Notes under the pieces: generated by a model
The model's database searches: none
Told to the model about the DNA's origin: nothing
What the model saw: only the letters and a program-made list of their open reading frames with translations
Program-made: the position numbers and the translations under genes
Assembly (NCBI GenBank): GCA_037447605.1
Contig: CM074812.1
Coordinates: forward strand, 623,650 to 648,715
From: Zygnema circumcarinatum
Lineage: Eukaryota > Streptophyta > Zygnematophyceae > Zygnematales > Zygnemataceae
Direction: 5' to 3'
DNA: 25,066 bases
In this document: positions 1-25,066 of the stretch, piece by piece
How positions within the stretch are numbered: the stretch's first letter is position 1
How the letters are laid out: each line of letters starts with the position of its first letter

Positions 1-15574
<15,574 letters not shown>

Positions 15575-15944
15575 CAGAATTTAGGGTTTCTCAGCTTTAC
15601 CAGCTTTAGGGTTTCAGCATTTCCGAGCTTTGCAGATGCCATGGGTTCTCAAAGCAGTTTGCTGGGTAGGTTTCAGGATCCAGCATTCAGGGTTCAGAAA
15701 TTGTTAGGGTTTCAGCTTTAACAGGAGTTGGTTTCTAATGGTTCAAGAATAGGGTTTAAGAATGCAGATATAATGTGATTACAGGAGAAAAAAAATTAGA
15801 GATTGCTTCAGAACTGTTCTCTGCTGCGCCGGCAGTTCCTGCTCCAGAGGGGCTGCAGGGGCTGCAACTGAAAAGCAAGGGCCAAATTTTATTTTTAAGC
15901 ATTATCATTTTACATTTCTGCATTCATTCTACATTTCTGGTCTC

Positions 15945-16018
15945 ATTCCACGTCATATGTTTCGACGGTTCCGATTGGCGTTGATTCCACGTCATATGTT
16001 TCGACGGTTTCGATTGGC
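15945..16018 (-). promoter_or_regulatory. Duplicated 35-bp block with CCAAT box and TGACGTGG motif
   Basis: Two copies, 15945-15979 and 15984-16018, differ at one base and are spaced 39 bp apart. Read on the minus strand, toward PHYLLO, each has GCCAATCG then CCGTCGAAACAT then ATGACGTGG. CCAAT is bound by NF-Y and TGACGTGG is a typical plant bZIP core, so each copy looks like one composite element. The pair lies about 370-445 bp upstream of the PHYLLO start codon. Function is inferred only from motif content. Confidence 0.55.
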
Positions 16019-16096
16019 TGACCGACTATCCTACGTGGCACGATCCCCTATCCAAACGGGTCAACTGTACGGCAAGCGGCTGGGGTTGAAAACCGA

Positions 16097-16140
16097 TGAC
16101 GTCATAAAGTTTGCAACCAAGCGTTTGTTTGGAGACGTCA
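16097..16140. promoter_or_regulatory. Pair of GACGTCA (bZIP/CRE-like) sites
   Basis: A perfect palindrome TGACGTCA lies at 16097-16104 and a second GACGTCA at 16134-16140. With the two TGACGTGG sites just to the left, this makes four ATGACGT words on the minus strand within about 190 bp. That density suggests a bZIP-bound enhancer rather than chance. Confidence 0.45.
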
Positions 16141-16288
16141 TGCAAGCCTTTTTGCATTTCGGACCGGCCGGGTACAAATGGGGTATAGACCAACGGCTTG
16201 AATTGGAGAGTTTCCCGCCTTCTGCAGGTTTGCTTCCAAGAGGGGAGAGAGAGAGAGTGAGGGAGAGGGAGAGGGAGAGAGTGAGGGT

Positions 16289-16358
16289 AAACCCTAAACC
16301 TGAAACCCTAAACCTGAAACCCTAAACCTGAAATCCTAAACCTGAAACCCTAAACTCA
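16289..16358 (+). repeat. 14-bp telomere-like tandem array, five copies
   Basis: The unit is AAACCCTAAACCTG. Copies 1-3 are perfect, copy 4 has one substitution and copy 5 diverges at its end. Each unit contains AAACCCTAAA, the plant-type telomere repeat plus flanking bases, so the array works as five clustered telo-boxes. It lies about 515 bp upstream of the DDM1 start codon, right after a GGGAGA stretch. It may be a short interstitial telomeric repeat, a promoter element of DDM1, or both. Confidence 0.85.
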
Positions 16359-16872
16359 AAACCCTGAACATCCTGCAACTCATAAATTGAACAATACGAT
16401 AAGAATCAAAAGTCAATAATTGTCCCTTAGCCCTAGATCCTGAATATGAACCTGGATGCTTAACCTTAAATTTCAACTGTAAGTTTGAACCCTGAATGCA
16501 GAGCAGAGCAGTGGACTGCAGCTCTGGTTTGCATCAAGCAAGAAAAAGGTACACATCCTGCAAAGAAATTCACCCCTCACTGTTTTCTGCTTCAGATTCG
16601 ACCCCTGTAACTTTTCATAGGGGTGATGCACCCTTCTATTCACCCAGTATGATTCTCTTTTTCTTGATTGGATTCGCATTCAATCCGGATCCTATTCATG
16701 TGTTGGATCAGAAAATGTATTATTTTGCGTGCATCTTACCTTTCCTTCATGCATTTTTAGCTCGTTGTGAGAGACAGAATGTGTAAATATCTATCTCTTT
16801 TTTATTTTTCGTTATTTCTTCATTGTTAAGTTATTTTCATCTGACATTGCTCTGCTTTCTTCCGGAGCACAG

Positions 16873-23329
<6,457 letters not shown>

Positions 23330-24842
23330 TTTGTTATACATGACATCTTATGACCATGAGGGGCGTGTGATAGAGAGGGAGCGAGTGAGGGAGAGCGTGC
23401 GTGTGGGACGAGAGAGAGGGAGAGAAAGAGGAAGAAAAGAGGTGGGAGGGGCGGGAGACTAAAGGCGAAGAGGGTAGTGGTAACAGTAGGAGTGGGAGCA
23501 ATGAGCTATCTAGATGGTGGGCAGATTGTACTATGCATAGCGTCAGTTATAAATGACATGCAGTTTATTATTCCTGAACAAAAGAGGACGATGTACGGGG
23601 GATTGGCGACTCACATGTTGAAGATTTGGTAAGTGATGGACTGATGTGCGGTTCTGAAACCCTTGAAGCCCTAAAGTGCCTCATGCAGGGGGAAGATGGA
23701 GGAGCAAGGTTCACCTATGGGCCCACATTAGGAGTTTTTGTGTACTTTCTGGCCCATTCACCCAATGTCCTATGCTCTCTCTCTGTCTCTCTCCCTCCCT
23801 CCTCTCTCGTGCTCTTGTTAGGCATTCATGCAACGAAGGAGGCGTACTGTCTATTCTCGATGCGGCACTCCTGTGGATAAGAGGGATCTGCAGAAAACTT
23901 GAGTTTTCCAGGGTTTTAGTTGGTCTTAATTAGTAACCTGTGTCGTTGCACTTGCTAATTTATGGCGGTTGGTTGTTATTGTTGATGGTTATCGATTTCA
24001 ACGAGTTTTTTCAACGAAAGGCTTCCCCTTATAAAGGAAAATTTCTGAAGCTAAGATTTTTAGAGTTTATAGACCCTTAGAAGCTAAATGAATCCAGTCC
24101 TTAAGGTTTCAGCAGGGCTCAGAGACACTTTTATCGGGGCCTCGAATTCTTCTGAGAATTTCAGGTCCAGCTGCATAAGTCTACGACGTCATCGTATTTA
24201 GTGTCGATACTCAATTTCATGTGGTACGTTTGTTGCGGCCCACAAAAGTTGATATTTGGCTGAAGACCCTGCAGTGCGATTACTGCCGATGGTTCAAATT
24301 CACATATATAAACATGAAAATACTAGTCTGAAATAAGTGAATGAATTTATCGAAATAAATCATACAGTAAGCCAAGACACCCTGCGATCCCTGAAATCCC
24401 ATTATTTAGGAATGTCCTAAACATTGTGGCCTACACATTTGCTCCATAGTGTGGTCTAGGTATGAGAGATAAACCGCGTAAAGAATCGAGTTTGCAATTA
24501 GCGTGGCCTGCACTAAACACAGCACAGTGGATCTAACGAAGGAGTTCTCAACTGCTCCCTGCAATGTGAACAGACTCGTTCTCCGTTTGCAAAAATGTCG
24601 CCTGAAGCCGCCTTACGGTACCGTACAGGGCGACCGTTACGACTTTAATCAACTTTAGCCAACTATAGTCTATTTACAACAAGAACGATGCAACTGCTAT
24701 AAACTCCCTCCTAATGGAATCACTAAACCGCTCTAAACGAACAATTGTGAATAAATAAGCACACGAATGCAACAAATTTACTGCTAAATTACCTTCCCTT
24801 TTTTGACCTTATCAAGAGCGGGACATACCTTGCCTTAACTCC
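23330..24842. other. DDM1 3' flank without a recognisable gene
   Basis: After the TAA at 23327-23329 there is about 1.5 kb with a purine-rich stretch at about 23365-23460 and a short CT run at about 23775-23805. I found no exon with a recognisable protein motif on either strand and no RNA gene. The DDM1 3'-UTR and poly(A) site should be here, but no poly(A) signal is decisive. Confidence 0.6.
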
Positions 24843-25029
24843 GACTCTCCCTCCTCCCATCTCCCTCTCTCTCCCTCCCCCTCCCTCCCTCTCCCTCCCC
24901 CTCCCCCTCCCTCTCTCCTCCCATCCTCTCTCCCTCCCCCTCCCTCCCCACATCCCTCCCCCTCCCTCCCCACATCCCTCCCACCCTCCCTCCCCACCAC
25001 CCTCCCCTCCCCCCCCATCCCCTCCCTCA
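24843..25029 (+). repeat. Polypyrimidine CCCTCC tract near the right edge
   Basis: (CCCTCC)n and CCCCACATCC units on the plus strand, ending in CTCAG. It looks like the tracts found inside introns elsewhere in the window, so it may be the end of an intron or leader of another gene. Confidence 0.9.
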
Positions 25030-25030
25030 G

Positions 25031-25066
25031 AAGGTGAGCCCCAAGTCCTTCCTGCACTTCTCTATG
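25031..25066 (+). CDS. Possible start of an exon of another plus-strand gene, cut by the window
   Basis: Directly after the CCCTCAG end of the pyrimidine tract, 12 codons remain open: KVSPKSFLHFSM. G or C at most third positions resembles the coding style of some exons here. The fragment is too short to identify. Confidence 0.25.

Larger units (their letters stand above)
15575..16872. promoter_or_regulatory. Shared divergent intergenic region between PHYLLO and DDM1
   Basis: The 1.3 kb between the two start codons should contain both promoters and both 5' leaders. Near PHYLLO there are three TTAGGGTTT elements (15581, 15606, 15704), which are telo-boxes known from plant promoters of growth-related genes. 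A duplicated CCAAT/ACGTCA block follows, then TGACGTCA at 16097 and GACGTCA at 16134, then the 14-bp telomere-like array at 16289. DDM1's ATG directly follows an AG (16872) preceded by a pyrimidine-rich stretch, so a 5'-UTR intron is possible. I found no unambiguous TATA box. Several open frames of 60-120 codons exist here, but none is recognisable. Confidence 0.6.

Noticed and set aside
15641-15890. Small spliced gene starting at ATG 15641 (GEKKLEIASELF exon)
   Set aside because: A phase-compatible join exists, but the second exon has no donor close to its end and soon reaches stop codons. No family is recognisable.
16289-16358. A true telomere end
   Set aside because: Only five degenerate units, flanked on both sides by normal sequence between two genes.
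23626-23933. Open frames of 84-85 codons downstream of DDM1
   Set aside because: No recognisable motif, no supporting splice pattern, and they overlap a CT-rich run.

Overview
The window is eukaryotic nuclear DNA, almost certainly from the green-plant lineage. It carries two intron-rich genes in divergent orientation, separated by about 1.3 kb. The evidence for a plant is a PHYLLO-type phylloquinone-biosynthesis fusion, a DDM1-type chromatin remodeller, and telo-box motifs (AAACCCTAA) near the gene starts. The fusion keeps a complete isochorismate-synthase module, which flowering plants are known to have lost from this gene. That points to a streptophyte alga or an early-diverging land plant, but the species cannot be fixed from this sequence.

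Left, minus strand, 15574 down to the left edge: PHYLLO. I reconstructed 31 coding exons by homology and phase-compatible GT-AG borders. Together they encode about 2047 residues before the window ends. Reading 5' to 3', the order is a probable plastid transit peptide, MenF (isochorismate synthase), MenD (SEPHCHC synthase), MenC (o-succinylbenzoate synthase) and MenH (SHCHC synthase, truncated by the window edge). The four modules catalyse consecutive steps from chorismate to o-succinylbenzoate, so one polypeptide carries the whole early naphthoquinone-ring pathway.

Middle, 15575-16872: the shared intergenic region. It holds telo-boxes in the PHYLLO leader, a duplicated 35-bp block with inverted CCAAT and ACGTCA motifs, two further GACGTCA sites, and a five-copy 14-bp telomere-like array. 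I see no convincing third gene here.

Right, plus strand, 16873-23329: a complete DDM1/LSH (HELLS) SNF2-family ATPase in 15 coding exons, about 722 residues, with all main helicase motifs and the conserved C-terminus. From 23330 to about 24840 I see no gene. A pyrimidine tract then leads to a possible first exon of another gene at the right edge.

Introns throughout are loaded with (GA)n, (GGGAGA)n and (GGGA)n polypurine/polypyrimidine tracts, and one contains a 10-N assembly gap. Most long open frames in these tracts are artefacts. In two places low-complexity sequence lies in frame inside an enzyme: a GA-rich stretch in MenH and a Ser/Thr-rich stretch in MenC.
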